Below, one piece after another: positions 35,371 to 45,111 of a stretch of DNA of 64,000 nt. Each line of letters starts with the position of its first letter. Position 1 is the stretch's first letter. The DNA lies in assembly GCF_030549525.1 (NCBI RefSeq), contig NZ_CP130831.1, forward strand, positions 1,079,501 to 1,143,500, in the 5' to 3' direction. A model generated the notes under the pieces. That model was not told where the DNA came from and ran no database searches. It saw only the letters and a program-made list of their open reading frames with translations. A program made the translations under genes and the position numbers. This stretch comes from Stenotrophomonas sp. 704A1 (GTDB lineage Bacteria; Pseudomonadota; Gammaproteobacteria; Xanthomonadales; Xanthomonadaceae).

Positions 35371-36732
35371 TCAGTGCAGCAGGACCATGGTGGCCAGGCC
35401 GAGGAAGGTGAAGAAGCCCATCGAGTCGGTCACCGCGGTCAGGAAGATGCCGCTGGCCAGGGCCGGGTCGAAGCCGAAGCGTTTCAATGTCAGCGGCACC
35501 AGCACACCGGCCAGCGCTGCAAACAGCAGGTTGAAGGTCAGCGCGATGGCGATCACCGCCGACAGGCCCGGCGAATGGAACCACGCCAGCACGATCAGGC
35601 CAAGCACCGAACCGAGCACCACGCCATTGAGCAGGGCTACCCGCACTTCCTTCCACAGCAGCGTGCGCGCGTTGGAGCCGCCGACCTGGCCCAGGGCCAG
35701 GCCCCGCACCATCAGTGCCAGCACCTGGGTACCGGCGTTGCCACCCAGCCCGGCGACGATCGGCATCAGCACCGCCAGCGCCACCAGCTTGTCGATGGTG
35801 CCTTCGAAGTGCCCGACCACGCTGGACGCCAGGAAGGCCGTGCACAGGTTCACCGACAACCACATCAGGCGGCGGCGCATGGCGCGCCAGACCGGGCTGA
35901 ACAGGTCTTCGTCCTCGTCCAGGCCGGCAGCGCCCAGTGCCTGGTGCTCGGCCTGGCCACGGATGATGTCGACCACGTCATCGATGGTGATGCGGCCGAT
36001 CAGGATGTTATTGTCATCCACGACCGGCGCGGAGATCCAGTCATGGTCGGAGAACTGCCGTGCCACTTCCTGGTCGCTCTCGCCGACGTCGATGGCGGGC
36101 TGCTCATCGTCGATCAGGCGGTTGATCGGGGTGGTGTCCTCATGGGTGACCAGCGATGCCAGCGACACCCGGCCCAGGTACTGGTGGCGGCGGCTGACCA
36201 CGAACAGATGGTCGGTATGGTCAGGCAGCTCGCCGCGCAGGCGCAGGTAGCGCAGCACGACGTCGACATTGACGTCGGCACGCACGGTCACCACGTCCGG
36301 GTTCATCAGGCGCCCGGCGCTGTCCTCGGGGTAGGACAGCACCTGCTCCAGGCGCTCGCGGTTCTCGCGGTCCATCGACTTGAGGACTTCGTCGATGACC
36401 GTGTCCGGCAGGTCTTCGACCAGGTCGGCCAGATCGTCGATGTCCAGGTCTTCGACCGCGGCGATGATCTCGTCCGGGTCCATGTCCGCGAGCAGGCTTT
36501 CGCGCACGTCGTCACCGACGTGGACCAGCACCTCGCCATCGTCTTCCGGATCGACCAGCCCCCAGACGATCTCGCGTTTGCCGGGGGGCAGCGATTCGAG
36601 CAGGTTGCCGATCTCGGCCGGCGCCAGGGTATTGACCAGGCGGCGCACCGGGCCCAGCCGACCACTGTCCAGTGCATCGGACAGCATCCGCAACTGGCGC
36701 GCAGTCTTGTCGTGGCGTACAGCCTCAGCCAT
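35371..36732 (-). CDS. mgtE: MgtE magnesium transporter
   Basis: This 453-residue channel-type transporter has an N-terminal superhelical MgtE_N domain rich in Asp (PDEIIAAVEDLDIDDLADLVEDL), paired CBS domains (about residues 140-260) that sense cytosolic magnesium, and five transmembrane helices at the end. The ion-selecting Asp is expected in the final helix region (DPALASGIFLTAVTDSMGF). It lies downstream of the PTS genes, separated by a SMAG element. Confidence 0.94.
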   Translation of the reverse strand: MAEAVRHDKTARQLRMLSDALDSGRLGPVRRLVNTLAPAEIGNLLESLPPGKREIVWGLVDPEDDGEVLVHVGDDVRESLLADMDPDEIIAAVEDLDIDDLADLVEDLPDTVIDEVLKSMDRENRERLEQVLSYPEDSAGRLMNPDVVTVRADVNVDVVLRYLRLRGELPDHTDHLFVVSRRHQYLGRVSLASLVTHEDTTPINRLIDDEQPAIDVGESDQEVARQFSDHDWISAPVVDDNNILIGRITIDDVVDIIRGQAEHQALGAAGLDEDEDLFSPVWRAMRRRLMWLSVNLCTAFLASSVVGHFEGTIDKLVALAVLMPIVAGLGGNAGTQVLALMVRGLALGQVGGSNARTLLWKEVRVALLNGVVLGSVLGLIVLAWFHSPGLSAVIAIALTFNLLFAALAGVLVPLTLKRFGFDPALASGIFLTAVTDSMGFFTFLGLATMVLLH

Positions 36733-36829
36733 CGCAGCTCCCGCGGGGATAAGAAAAGCCGCGATCCTGGCAAGGATGCGGCAACAGGGGTGTTCAGCGC
36801 GTCATTATCGCAAGGGGATGTTTCAGCGC

Positions 36830-36854
36830 ATAGCCGCCGGGCCATGCCCGGCGG
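36830..36854 (+). repeat. SMAG repeat between ptsI and mgtE
   Basis: ATAG is followed by a 9-bp palindrome around the core GCCGGGCCATGCCCGGC. It sits in the 138-bp gap between two co-directional genes, so it could end or shield the 3' end of the PTS transcript. Confidence 0.75.
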
Positions 36855-36870
36855 GCATTGGGTGCGGCCA

Positions 36871-38640
36871 TCACGGCGTGTCGGCCACCAGTGCCAGCCA
36901 GCGCTCGATGGCGCGGCGGTCGCGCGCAGCCAGCAGCTTCGGCGCGCGTGCGCGCAGGGTGGCCAGATCGCTGTCGCGAACGGCCCGGCGGACCTCCAGC
37001 AGCGTGCCCGGGTGCAGGCTGAACTCGGTCAGGCCCAGCGCCAGCAGCAGCGGGGTCATCCGTGCGTCGCCGGCGATCTCGCCACACACCGCCACCGGGA
37101 TGCGATGGCGTGCACCGGTCTCGATCACCAGCTGCAGCAGCCGCAGCACCGCCGGATGCAGCGGCGAATACAGTTCGCCCAACGCTTCGTTGTTGCGGTC
37201 GGCGGCCAGCAGGTACTGCACCAGATCGTTGGTGCCGATCGACAGGAAGTCGACCAGATCGATGAAGCTCTCCAGTGCCAGCGCGGCGGCCGGTACCTCG
37301 ATCATCGCACCCAGCGGTACGTGCTCGGCCACGATGTGGCCCTCGGCGCGCAACTGCTCGCCCAGTTTCAGCATGCGCCGGCGGACCGCCAGCAGCTCCT
37401 CGCGGGTGCTGACCATCGGCACCAGCACGCGTAGCTTGCCGTAGGCCGACGCCCGCAGGATGGCGCGCAGCTGGGTGTCGGCCACCTTCGGCCGCGCCAG
37501 CGACAGGCGCACGCCGCGCAGGCCCAGCGCCGGGTTGTCCTCGTTGCTGAGGGTCAGGCCGGTGCGGTCGGCCTTGTCCGCGCCCAGGTCGAGGGTGCGG
37601 ATGGTGACCGGCCGGCCGCTCATGCCCAGCGCGGCATCGCGATAGGTCTGGAACTGTTCTTCCTCGTCGGGCAGCTCGTTGCGCTGCAGGAACAGGAATT
37701 CGGTGCGGTACAGGCCCAGGCCCTGTGCGCCCAGCGCATGGGCCTGGGTCACGTCCTCCAGCGACTCGGCGTTGGCCAGCAGGGCGATGTCGACCTGGTC
37801 GCGGGTGCGGCTGGGCTTGCTGCGCAGGCGCCCCAGTTCGCGCTGTTCGCGTGCGTGTTCCTTCAGCCGTGCGCGGTAGTCGCGCAGGTTGTCGGCCTGG
37901 GGGTTGACGGTGATGCTGCCGTCGGCGCCATCGACGATCAGGACATCGCCATCGCTCACCCGGCTCAGCAGCTGCGGAACGTTGACGATCAGCGGCAGGT
38001 GCAGGCTGCGCGCCAGGATCGCACTGTGCGACAGCGCGCTGCCGGCCGCGGTGACGATCCCGACCACGCCCTGCGACTGCAGCTGGGCCAGTTCGGAAGG
38101 GGCGATGTTGTCGCAGACCAGGATTTCCCCGGCCAGCCCCTTCACCGCCGGCAGCCGTTCGGGCTGCAGGTACGCGTGGATGCGCCCGATGACGTGATCC
38201 AGGTCGTCCATGCGGCTTTTCAGGTAGGCATCGTCCATGCCATCGAAGACCTTGGCCAGGCGGTCGCGCTGCAGGCGCAGCGCGTAGCTGGCGCTGTACG
38301 GGCCGCTGCGGATCAGTTCGTCCAGGCCGAACAGCAGCTCCGGGTCATCCAGCAGCAGCGCATGCAGGTCGAGGAACTCGCCCACCTCCTGGTTCAGCGC
38401 GCCATGCAGGCGCTGCCGAAGGTCGTGCATTTCCGTGCGTGCCGCGTCCACTGCGCGGTGCAGGCGCGCCAGTTCGGCCTCGATCTGGTGGGCCGCCACG
38501 CGTTGTTCGGCCACCTCCAGGGCATGCGGCAGGCGCACGCGGGCACGGCCCATCGCAGAGCCACGGGCAGCCCCGTGGCCGGCCAGCAGCTGGACCGGCC
38601 GCTGGCTGTCGGGGGCCTGGCCGGCGCGCGCGCGCGGCAC
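36871..38640 (-). CDS. ptsI: Phosphoenolpyruvate-protein phosphotransferase (EI)
   Basis: This 589-residue EI autophosphorylates from PEP and passes phosphate to HPr. The active-site His is in GSALSHSAILARSL (His205), and the PEP-binding barrel shows LYRTEFLFLQR, DLGADK and the C-terminal VAVCGEIAGD block. A GTG start two bases after the HPr stop is required to include the conserved LLAGHGAARGSAMGRARV strand. In this genus the protein feeds a regulatory rather than a sugar-transporting system, since no EIIB or EIIC gene is near. Confidence 0.93.
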   Translation of the reverse strand: MPRARAGQAPDSQRPVQLLAGHGAARGSAMGRARVRLPHALEVAEQRVAAHQIEAELARLHRAVDAARTEMHDLRQRLHGALNQEVGEFLDLHALLLDDPELLFGLDELIRSGPYSASYALRLQRDRLAKVFDGMDDAYLKSRMDDLDHVIGRIHAYLQPERLPAVKGLAGEILVCDNIAPSELAQLQSQGVVGIVTAAGSALSHSAILARSLHLPLIVNVPQLLSRVSDGDVLIVDGADGSITVNPQADNLRDYRARLKEHAREQRELGRLRSKPSRTRDQVDIALLANAESLEDVTQAHALGAQGLGLYRTEFLFLQRNELPDEEEQFQTYRDAALGMSGRPVTIRTLDLGADKADRTGLTLSNEDNPALGLRGVRLSLARPKVADTQLRAILRASAYGKLRVLVPMVSTREELLAVRRRMLKLGEQLRAEGHIVAEHVPLGAMIEVPAAALALESFIDLVDFLSIGTNDLVQYLLAADRNNEALGELYSPLHPAVLRLLQLVIETGARHRIPVAVCGEIAGDARMTPLLLALGLTEFSLHPGTLLEVRRAVRDSDLATLRARAPKLLAARDRRAIERWLALVADTP

Positions 38641-38642
38641 CC

Positions 38643-38912
38643 TCAGCTGTCCTCGTCGAAGCGGCGCTCGAACAGGTCGACTACCGCTTCCATCGCCGCT
38701 GCTTCGTCGTCGCCGTTGATGCGGATGGTGACCGGCGTGCCCTGGCCGGCGGCCAGCAGCATCACGCCCATGATGCTCTTGGCGTTGATCTCACGGCCCT
38801 TGGCGGCCATGGTCACGTTGCAGCGGAACGGCGCCAGGGTCTGCACCAGCTTGGCGGTGGCCCGGGCGTGCAGGCCCAGGCGGTTGCTCACGGTGAGTTC
38901 TCGTTCAAGCAT
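38643..38912 (-). CDS. ptsH: HPr phosphocarrier protein
   Basis: The 89-residue protein carries His15 in RLGLHARAT, the EI phosphorylation site, and Ser46 in NAKSIMGVM, the site used by HPr kinase. Retention of Ser46 agrees with the hprK gene at 40502. It overlaps the EIIA(Man) gene by 8 bp and is followed immediately by ptsI, giving a tight EIIA-HPr-EI operon. Confidence 0.95.
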   Translation of the reverse strand: MLERELTVSNRLGLHARATAKLVQTLAPFRCNVTMAAKGREINAKSIMGVMLLAAGQGTPVTIRINGDDEAAAMEAVVDLFERRFDEDS

Positions 38913-39297
38913 CGTCGACTATCGCTCCATTACGGGTGCCCGCCGCCGCAGTGGCAGGCAGTTGATCCAGTCCCTGTTCCGGATAATTCATCACCCGCAG
39001 CAACATCGGCAGGCTCAGCGCCGACACCCGGCGAACCGGGGTCCCCAGCCGGGCCAACTGCCCGGCAAGGTTGGCGGGGCTGGCGCCGTACAGGTCGGTC
39101 AGGATCAGCACGCCATGCCCCTGGTCGACCCGCCGCAGCGCGGCCGAGGCAAGCGGGAGCAGGGCGTCCAGGTCTGCGTCGAACGGTACTTCGAAAGCTT
39201 CTGTCTTCAGCGGCAAATGCCGCAGGAGCCGGGTCGCCACGTCAAGCAGGGCGGCCCCGACCCCGGGATGTGTTACGAGGAGAATGCCACAGGTCAT
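38905..39297 (-). CDS. PTS EIIA component, mannose family
   Basis: This 130-residue EIIA(Man)-fold protein has its phosphorylated His10 in LLVTHPGVG and the conserved LTDLYGASPANLA block. In alpha- and some gammaproteobacteria such an orphan EIIA receives phosphate from HPr for regulation only. It is the first gene of the EIIA-HPr-EI operon and is separated from rapZ by a 290-bp repeat-rich gap. Confidence 0.9.
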   Translation of the reverse strand: MTCGILLVTHPGVGAALLDVATRLLRHLPLKTEAFEVPFDADLDALLPLASAALRRVDQGHGVLILTDLYGASPANLAGQLARLGTPVRRVSALSLPMLLRVMNYPEQGLDQLPATAAAGTRNGAIVDDA

Positions 39298-39375
39298 TAC
39301 TGCACGTTAACAGGTCAAGGTGAATTGGCGATAGCAGCAGAAGAGGGGCACTGTGTCCCGTATTCAGCGTTGCCC

Positions 39376-39427
39376 GGGTCGGAGCGCTTTTCTGTTGAAA
39401 AGGGATCCGACCCTGTCTGTTTTTTCG
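39376..39427 (+). repeat. GGGTCGGA/TCCGACCC hairpin with poly-T tail
   Basis: The arms GGGTCGGA (39376-39383) and TCCGACCC (39406-39413) enclose a second stem CTTTTC/GAAAAG around a TGTT loop. TTTTTT follows at 39421-39426. On the plus strand this has the form of an intrinsic terminator, though no plus-strand gene precedes it. A dispersed repeat of xanthomonads is the likelier origin. Confidence 0.55.
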
Positions 39428-39535
39428 ACGCCTGATAGAGATTCATCCACGCATGGTGTGGATCCACCGTGTCGATCAAGGTCCACACCGCCCCGCCATC
39501 CCACGGAATGCCGCTTTTGATTTTGGCGTTGCTGT

Positions 39536-39586
39536 TGCCGGCCAGCGGCCGGCACTACCGGCCGGTGCCGGGCGCAGCCCGGCTGC
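39536..39586 (-). repeat. Tandem SMAG-like palindromes after rapZ
   Basis: TGCCGGCC-AGC-GGCCGGCA-CTAC (39536-39558) is a SMAG element in minus orientation ending in the reverse of GTAG. CCGGGC-GCA-GCCCGG (39568-39582) is a second, shorter unit. They follow the rapZ stop by a few bases and may end its transcript. Confidence 0.65.
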
Positions 39587-39588
39587 CC

Positions 39589-40473
39589 TCAATCCTGTTC
39601 GCGGTGGTAGGTCGCCACGTCTTCCCAGCCCCGCTCGCGCGCATGGCGGGCGATCCGCTCGGCCAGATACACCGAACGGTGCTTGCCACCGGTGCAGCCA
39701 AAGGCCACGGTGACGTAGCTGCGGGTGCCGTCGCCGAGCTTGGGCAACCAGGTGTCCAGGAACTCCATCACCTGGGCGAGGTAGCGCTGCACGTCCGGCT
39801 GCGCTTCCAGGTAGTCGCGCACGCCGGGTTCGCGCCCGCTCAGCGCGCGCAGGTCCGGATCCCAGTGCGGGTTGGGCAGCACGCGGGCATCGAACACGAA
39901 ATCGGCCTCGGCCGGCACCCCGCGCTTGTAGGCGAACGATTCGAACAGCAGCGACAACCGCGTGGCGTGGTCCAGGGTGAATTCGGTGATGATCCGGCGC
40001 CGCAGCTGGTGCACGTTGAGCGTGCTGCTGTCGATCACCGCGTCGGCTTCACGGCGCAGCGGTGCGATCAGCTCGCGCTCACGGGCGATCGCTTCGGGCA
40101 GCGACAGGCCGAGCTGGCTCAGCGGATGCCGGCGGCGGGTGTCGGCGTAGCGCTTGAGTATCGTCTCATCGCTGGCCTCGAAGTACAGCACCTTGACCTC
40201 CACCCCGGCGTCGACGGCCAGCTGGCGCCAGCTGCCCAGCTGGCCCAGGTCGGTCTGCCCGCGCACATCGATGCCCACCGCCAGCCGGCGTGGTGCGGTG
40301 CCGTCGTGGTGGCTGAGCACATTGCGCACGAACTCCGGCAACAGCTGGATCGGCAGGTTGTCCGAGCAGTAGTAGTCCTGGTCCTCGAAGGTCTTCAGGG
40401 CGACGGATTTACCCGAGCCGGACAGGCCGCTGACGATGATCAGGGTCGGGGCGGTGGGAACAACGGTGCTCAT
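39589..40473 (-). CDS. rapZ: RapZ RNase adapter / nucleotide-binding protein
   Basis: This 294-residue P-loop protein has Walker [19 protein letters not shown] near its N-terminus, CSDNLP, GIDVRG and the C-terminal [18 protein letters not shown] block. In E. coli RapZ controls the glmS-regulating small RNAs and senses glucosamine-6-phosphate. Its place next to ptsN and rpoN is conserved across proteobacteria. Whether it has the same RNA targets here is not known. Confidence 0.94.
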   Translation of the reverse strand: MSTVVPTAPTLIIVSGLSGSGKSVALKTFEDQDYYCSDNLPIQLLPEFVRNVLSHHDGTAPRRLAVGIDVRGQTDLGQLGSWRQLAVDAGVEVKVLYFEASDETILKRYADTRRRHPLSQLGLSLPEAIARERELIAPLRREADAVIDSSTLNVHQLRRRIITEFTLDHATRLSLLFESFAYKRGVPAEADFVFDARVLPNPHWDPDLRALSGREPGVRDYLEAQPDVQRYLAQVMEFLDTWLPKLGDGTRSYVTVAFGCTGGKHRSVYLAERIARHARERGWEDVATYHREQD

Positions 40474-40501
40474 GGACAGGCTCTTGGCAGGACAGGAAAG
40501 G

Positions 40502-41452
40502 TCAGGGGGTCCGCCGTTCCAGCAGATTGCTGTGGCGGGCGATGAACATCGCGGCCGGGTCGATCCCCTTGGTACGCAGGATGTGCAGGCGGGTGGCCGC
40601 CTCGGTCAACACGGCCAGGTTGCGCCCGGGCATCACCGGCAGGGTGATCAGCGGCACGTCCAGGTCCAGCACGTGGCGGGTCCCGGAATCGCCGGTCAGG
40701 CGCTCGTAACCGTGCGGCGTGGGTTCGGTCATCGGTTTGGTCAGGTGCACGATCAGCCGAAGGTACTTGTTCTTCTTTACCGCCGTATCACCAAACATCT
40801 CGCGCACGTTGAGCACGCCCAGGCCGCGCACTTCCAGCAGGTCCTGCAGCAGCTCCGGGCAGGTGCCATCCAGCACGTCCGGCGCGATCTGGGTGAATTC
40901 GGGAGCGTCATCGGCCACCAGGCGATGGCCGCGGCTGAGCAGCTCCAGCGCCAGTTCGCTCTTGCCCGAACCGGCTTCGCCGGTGATCAGCACGCCGATG
41001 GAGTAGATCTCCATGAACACGCCATGCAGGATCACCCGCGGTGCCAGCGTGCGTGCCAGGTGGTAGGACAGGTGGTTGAGCAGTTCGTGACCACGCTTGG
41101 GCGACAGCCACAGCGGCGTTCCGGATTCGTCGGCTGCCGCGCGCAGGTCCTCCGGGCAGGCCTGGTTGCGGGTCAGCACCAGCGCCAGCGGGTGCGACTG
41201 CATGATCTTCTCGATCGTTTCCCAGCGCTGGCGCGGTTCCAGCGCGTCCAGCCAGGACAGTTCCTCGGTACCGAGGATCTGCACCTTGTTGGGGTAGATC
41301 GCGTTGAGGTAACCGGCCAGCGACGGTCGCCGCGATACCGTGTTGCCGGCCTCCAGCTCGCGCTTCTCGCCGGATTTGCCTGCGGCCCAGCGCAGTCCCA
41401 GCCGCTCGCGCTGCTGTTCGAACAGTTCACGGGCGGTGATGCTGGTATTCAT
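40502..41452 (-). CDS. hprK: HPr kinase/phosphorylase
   Basis: This 316-residue bifunctional enzyme phosphorylates and dephosphorylates Ser46 of HPr. The P-loop is [21 protein letters not shown], followed by LVADDAPEF. The signature segment [15 protein letters not shown] and the C-terminal [13 protein letters not shown] region are intact. The start at [10 protein letters not shown] overlaps ptsN by 4 bp. Its substrate HPr (38643) retains Ser46. Confidence 0.94.
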   Translation of the reverse strand: MNTSITARELFEQQRERLGLRWAAGKSGEKRELEAGNTVSRRPSLAGYLNAIYPNKVQILGTEELSWLDALEPRQRWETIEKIMQSHPLALVLTRNQACPEDLRAAADESGTPLWLSPKRGHELLNHLSYHLARTLAPRVILHGVFMEIYSIGVLITGEAGSGKSELALELLSRGHRLVADDAPEFTQIAPDVLDGTCPELLQDLLEVRGLGVLNVREMFGDTAVKKNKYLRLIVHLTKPMTEPTPHGYERLTGDSGTRHVLDLDVPLITLPVMPGRNLAVLTEAATRLHILRTKGIDPAAMFIARHSNLLERRTP

Positions 41453-41901
41453 GCGGCGCTCGCAGGTGGGGTCAGGTCCAGGGCCTCGCGCAGGGCCCGC
41501 GCGTCGCCGGCCTCGCGCAGCGCCTGGCGGATGCACGGGGCGGAGAACAGTTCGGCCAGTTCGGACAGCAGCATCAGGTGCTGGTGGGTGTAATGGGCGG
41601 GAACCGCCATCGCGAACACCAGGTCCACGGGTTCCTCGCCGCCGAAATCAACCGGCGTCTGCAGGCGCAGCAGCGCACCGCGGGGGCGATCCAGCGCCGG
41701 TGCACGGCCATGCGGAATGGCGATGCCGTAGCCGATCGCGGTACTGCCCAGCGCTTCACGCTGGCACAGGTTGAGATAGATCTGTTCGGCGTTGGCCTGG
41801 CGGCAGGCCAGCAACCCGGCGGCGGCCCGCAGGACGCTGTCGCGGTCGGTGGCCGTGCAGAGCTGGGTCTGCACGGCCGCCAGGAGGTCAGTCAGGGGCA
41901 T
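41449..41901 (-). CDS. ptsN: PTS EIIA-Ntr regulatory protein
   Basis: This 150-residue EIIA of the fructose/Ntr fold has its phosphorylated His64 in [13 protein letters not shown]. It takes phosphate from the HPr branch and regulates potassium uptake, nitrogen and stress responses by protein contact in other bacteria. It is coupled to hprK by an ATGA overlap and lies 21 bp after hpf. Confidence 0.93.
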   Translation of the reverse strand: MPLTDLLAAVQTQLCTATDRDSVLRAAAGLLACRQANAEQIYLNLCQREALGSTAIGYGIAIPHGRAPALDRPRGALLRLQTPVDFGGEEPVDLVFAMAVPAHYTHQHLMLLSELAELFSAPCIRQALREAGDARALREALDLTPPASAA

Positions 41902-41922
41902 GTCTGCGGGGAACGGTGGCGA

Positions 41923-42240
41923 TCAGCCACCATTGTCGCCCACCGGCAGCGGTGCGTGCTGCTGTTTTTTCTCCTTGTGCTTGATCACCAGCCGGTCAAG
42001 CTTGTCCGCAAGAATGTCGATCGCGGCATACATGGTCTGGCCGCCGGCCTCGGCGTGCAGGGTCTGGCCGGGAATGTTGAGGCTGGCGTCGACGTGGTGT
42101 TCGGTCTTCTGCAGTTTGAGGGTCACCCGCGCTTCGCAGTGCTGGTCGAAGTGTTTGCCGATCCGGGCCAGCTTCTCCTCTACATAGGACTGCAGGGCCG
42201 GGGTGACTTCGACATCTTTGCCAAACGTTTCGATGCGCAT
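41923..42240 (-). CDS. hpf: Ribosome hibernation promoting factor (short HPF/YfiA type)
   Basis: This 105-residue protein folds as beta-alpha-beta-beta-beta-alpha and binds the 30S decoding region to inactivate ribosomes in stationary phase. The sequence MRIETFGKDVEVTPALQSYV, EARVTLKLQK and the basic helix AIDILADKLDRLVIKHKEKK are typical of the short form that makes 100S dimers. It follows rpoN by 58 bp in the conserved rpoN-hpf-ptsN order. Confidence 0.95.
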   Translation of the reverse strand: MRIETFGKDVEVTPALQSYVEEKLARIGKHFDQHCEARVTLKLQKTEHHVDASLNIPGQTLHAEAGGQTMYAAIDILADKLDRLVIKHKEKKQQHAPLPVGDNGG

Positions 42241-42298
42241 CGGGTTTCTCCTTTGATCGGATGTGCCAATGAACCTCTCCGCCGGGCGCGGCGGCGCG

Positions 42299-43729
42299 TC
42301 AAGCGATTCTGACTCTTTCGTGCGAGGCGGAGATGTTCATGGCCTCACGATACTTCGCCACGGTGCGCCGCGCTACTGGAATTCCCGACGTCTTGAGCAG
42401 GTCAGCCAGCTTGGCGTCAGAAAGCGGCTTGCGTGGGTTTTCATCATCGATCAGGCGCCGGATCATGGCCTGGATGGCGGTGCTGGAGGCCTCGCCGCCG
42501 CCCTCGGTATCGATGCCCGAGGCAAAGAAGGCACGCAGCGGCAGGGTGCCGCGCGGCGTACGCACATGCTTGCGGGCGATCGCGCGCGATACGGTGGATT
42601 CGTGCAGGCCCAGCTCGCTGGCGATCTCGCGCAGGGTGAGCGGGCGCAGTGCCTGCTCGCCGAATTCAAGGAAGCCGGCCTGCTGCTGGATCAGGCTGCG
42701 GACCACGCGCAGCAGGGTCTCGCCGCGGGCCTGCAGGCCCTTCAGCAGCCAGCGCGCCTCCTGCAGCTGGCCACGCAGGTAGCCGGCGTCGGCATCGCCG
42801 CAGCGGCGGATCATCTGTTCGTAGCCGCGGTGGATCACCAGCTTCGGCCCGGCATGTGCGGCCAGCGCGGCGCGCCAGACGCCGTTCTGCCGCCAGACCA
42901 CCACGTCGGGCACCACGTAGGTGTCCTGGGCCAGCGGCGCGATCTGGGTACCGGGCCGCGGATCCAGCGAGCGCAGCAGGGCGACTGCGGTCTCGACGTC
43001 GGCCAACGGCTGCTTCAGCTGCTGGGCCAGGCCGGCCACGCCGGTGCGTGGCAGCTGCTCCAGCGGGCCGGCGGCCACCTGCCGGGCCAGCGCCAGGCAC
43101 GGGGTATCCGCGTCAAGCACGTCCAGCTGCAGCTGCAGGCATTCGCCGAGGCTGCGTGCGGCCACGCCCACCGGATCAAAGCGCTGGATCTGGTGCAGCA
43201 CGGTCAGGATTTCATCTTCGCCGGCATGGATGGCCGGCAGCAGCGCTTCGGCGACGGTGCTCAGCGGCTCGCGCAGGTAGCCGTCTTCGTCGAGCGCATC
43301 GATCAGCGCGGCGCCGATGCTGCGGTCGCGCCTGGACAGGTGGGTCAGGTGCAGCTGCCAGAGCAGGTGATCGGCCAGCGTCTCGGTTTCGGCAACGCGC
43401 TCGGCCGCACTGCCGTTGTCGTCATCATCGTCGAAACTGCCGCCGCTGCCGGCACTGCTCCAGTCGAGCTCGGCCGGTGCCCAGTCATCGCCAGCGGGTT
43501 CGGCGCTGTCCGGGGGCGTGTCGTTGTCGTTGCCGTCGGCGGCATCGCTGCCCGCCGCACTGCTGTCGTCACCGCTTTCGGCCCAGTCCAGCAGCGGGTT
43601 GCTCTCCACCGCCTGGGCGATTTCCAGCTCCAGTTCGGTCGTGGACATCTGCAGCAGCTTGATGGCCTGCTGCAGCTGGGGCGTAAGCACCAGCTGCTGT
43701 CCCAACGATGTCTGCAGCCGAGTCTTCAT
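42299..43729 (-). CDS. rpoN: RNA polymerase sigma-54 factor
   Basis: This 476-residue factor has region I rich in Gln and Leu (QQLVLTPQLQQAIKLLQMS), an acidic region II (about residues 55-120), the core-binding and helix-turn-helix domains and the C-terminal RpoN box ARRTVAKYREAMNI that reads the -24 element. It needs AAA+ activators and commonly controls nitrogen use, flagella and pili. It lies 40 bp after lptB. Confidence 0.96.
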   Translation of the reverse strand: MKTRLQTSLGQQLVLTPQLQQAIKLLQMSTTELELEIAQAVESNPLLDWAESGDDSSAAGSDAADGNDNDTPPDSAEPAGDDWAPAELDWSSAGSGGSFDDDDDNGSAAERVAETETLADHLLWQLHLTHLSRRDRSIGAALIDALDEDGYLREPLSTVAEALLPAIHAGEDEILTVLHQIQRFDPVGVAARSLGECLQLQLDVLDADTPCLALARQVAAGPLEQLPRTGVAGLAQQLKQPLADVETAVALLRSLDPRPGTQIAPLAQDTYVVPDVVVWRQNGVWRAALAAHAGPKLVIHRGYEQMIRRCGDADAGYLRGQLQEARWLLKGLQARGETLLRVVRSLIQQQAGFLEFGEQALRPLTLREIASELGLHESTVSRAIARKHVRTPRGTLPLRAFFASGIDTEGGGEASSTAIQAMIRRLIDDENPRKPLSDAKLADLLKTSGIPVARRTVAKYREAMNISASHERVRIA

Positions 43730-43769
43730 GCCTGTGCCGAACGGAAGGGAGAGGGCCCGGCGGCCGCGG

Positions 43770-44489
43770 TCACAGCTTGAAGGAGTCCCCAAGGTAGACG
43801 CGGCGTACGTCGGCGTTGTCCAGGATCGCCTCGGGCGAACCCTGGGCCAGCACGGTGCCCTCGGCGAGGATATACGCGCGGTCGCAGATTCCCAAGGTTT
43901 CGCGCACATTGTGGTCGGTGATCAGCACGCCGATGCCACGCTGCTTGAGATGGGTGACGATGCGCTGGATCTCGCCGACCGAGATCGGGTCGACGCCGGC
44001 GAACGGTTCGTCGAGCAGGATCAGGCGCGGCCTGGCCGCCAGCGCGCGGGCGATCTCGCAGCGCCGCCGCTCGCCGCCGGACAGGCTGGCGCCGAGCTGT
44101 TCGGACACGTGGCCCAGCTGCAGCTCGTCAAGCAGGCTGTTCAATTCGCGCTCGCGGCCGGCCGAATCCAGATCCTCGCGCAGTTCCAGCACCAGGCGCA
44201 GGTTGTCGGCCACGGTCAGCTTGCGGAATACGGACGGTTCCTGCGGCAGGTAGCCCACGCCCTGCTTGGCACGGGTGTACATCGGGTCGCCGGTGATGTC
44301 CTTGCCGTCAAGCACGATGCTGCCGGCATCGGCGCCGACCAGGCCGACGATCATGTAGAAGCAGGTGGTCTTGCCGGCGCCGTTGGGACCGAGCAGGCCG
44401 ACCACCTCGCCGGCATCCAGGGTCAGCCCGAAGTCCTTGACGACTTCGCGCTGCTTGTACCGCTTGCGCAGGCCAGTGGCGACGAGCAT
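43770..44489 (-). CDS. lptB: LPS export ABC ATPase LptB
   Basis: This 239-residue ATPase drives extraction of LPS from the inner membrane with LptFG. Walker A is [11 protein letters not shown], the signature [16 protein letters not shown], Walker [14 protein letters not shown] and the switch His is in [10 protein letters not shown]. Its start overlaps the lptA stop by one base. Confidence 0.96.
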   Translation of the reverse strand: MLVATGLRKRYKQREVVKDFGLTLDAGEVVGLLGPNGAGKTTCFYMIVGLVGADAGSIVLDGKDITGDPMYTRAKQGVGYLPQEPSVFRKLTVADNLRLVLELREDLDSAGRERELNSLLDELQLGHVSEQLGASLSGGERRRCEIARALAARPRLILLDEPFAGVDPISVGEIQRIVTHLKQRGIGVLITDHNVRETLGICDRAYILAEGTVLAQGSPEAILDNADVRRVYLGDSFKL

Positions 44490-45007
44490 TACTTCTTGCC
44501 TCCCGACGGAGCGGCGGCCGGCGTCTTGTTCTTCGGCGGAATGACGGTACGCACGCGGCTGCCGTCGCCGCCGGAGTTCATCTCGCCGCTGCGGGTGTTG
44601 TAGACCATGCGCTGGCCCGCATTGGTGCCGCGCGCGCTGGTGACCTTGTAGTTGCCGGTCAGGGTGATGATCTCGGTGGTGATGTCGTAGTCGATCCGGT
44701 CGGCCACCGCATCCATCCAGGTGCCATCGTCCAGCTGCTGCTTCATCTTGGCCTGCTTGCCGGTGAACACCGCACGCACGGCCTCACCCCCCTTCAGGTA
44801 GATCTCGGCTTCGGACGAACGCAGGTCGAGCGTGCCCTGGGTGATGATCACGCCGCCGGAAAGCACGGTCTTGCCGTCGCCGGTCAGGGTGCCGGACTGC
44901 GCACCGGAATCGATGTTCATGGCTTCATTGCGGTCGGTCGACTTGGCGAAGCCGACGGCCGGGACAAGAAGACTGAGCGCGAGCAGGGCTGCAAAGGGAA
45001 TCTTCAT
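44489..45007 (-). CDS. lptA: LPS transport periplasmic protein LptA
   Basis: This 172-residue periplasmic bridge protein has a signal peptide ([21 protein letters not shown]) and a beta-jellyroll OstA domain ([28 protein letters not shown], repeated edge strands to DSGEM-like [11 protein letters not shown]). It forms a filament carrying LPS across the periplasm between LptC and LptD. It lies between lptC and lptB. Confidence 0.93.
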   Translation of the reverse strand: MKIPFAALLALSLLVPAVGFAKSTDRNEAMNIDSGAQSGTLTGDGKTVLSGGVIITQGTLDLRSSEAEIYLKGGEAVRAVFTGKQAKMKQQLDDGTWMDAVADRIDYDITTEIITLTGNYKVTSARGTNAGQRMVYNTRSGEMNSGGDGSRVRTVIPPKNKTPAAAPSGGKK

Positions 45008-45111
45008 GGAGGTCCGTTCTAGCGGTGGAGGTCCCGCCGGTTCGACCGGGGGACGCGGGTGGGGGCCGTCCGCCCGCGCCTGTCCTGGGACGTCGCGGGT
45101 GGGCGGCGGGG

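Larger units (their letters stand above)
39298..39588. other. Repeat-rich intergenic tract between EIIA(Man) and rapZ
   Basis: No gene is supported here. The tract holds four palindromic units: a GGGTCGGA/TCCGACCC hairpin with T-run, an ATCCAC/GTGGAT dyad near 39450, and two SMAG-like palindromes next to the rapZ end. It must also contain the promoter of the EIIA-HPr-EI operon. Confidence 0.6.
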
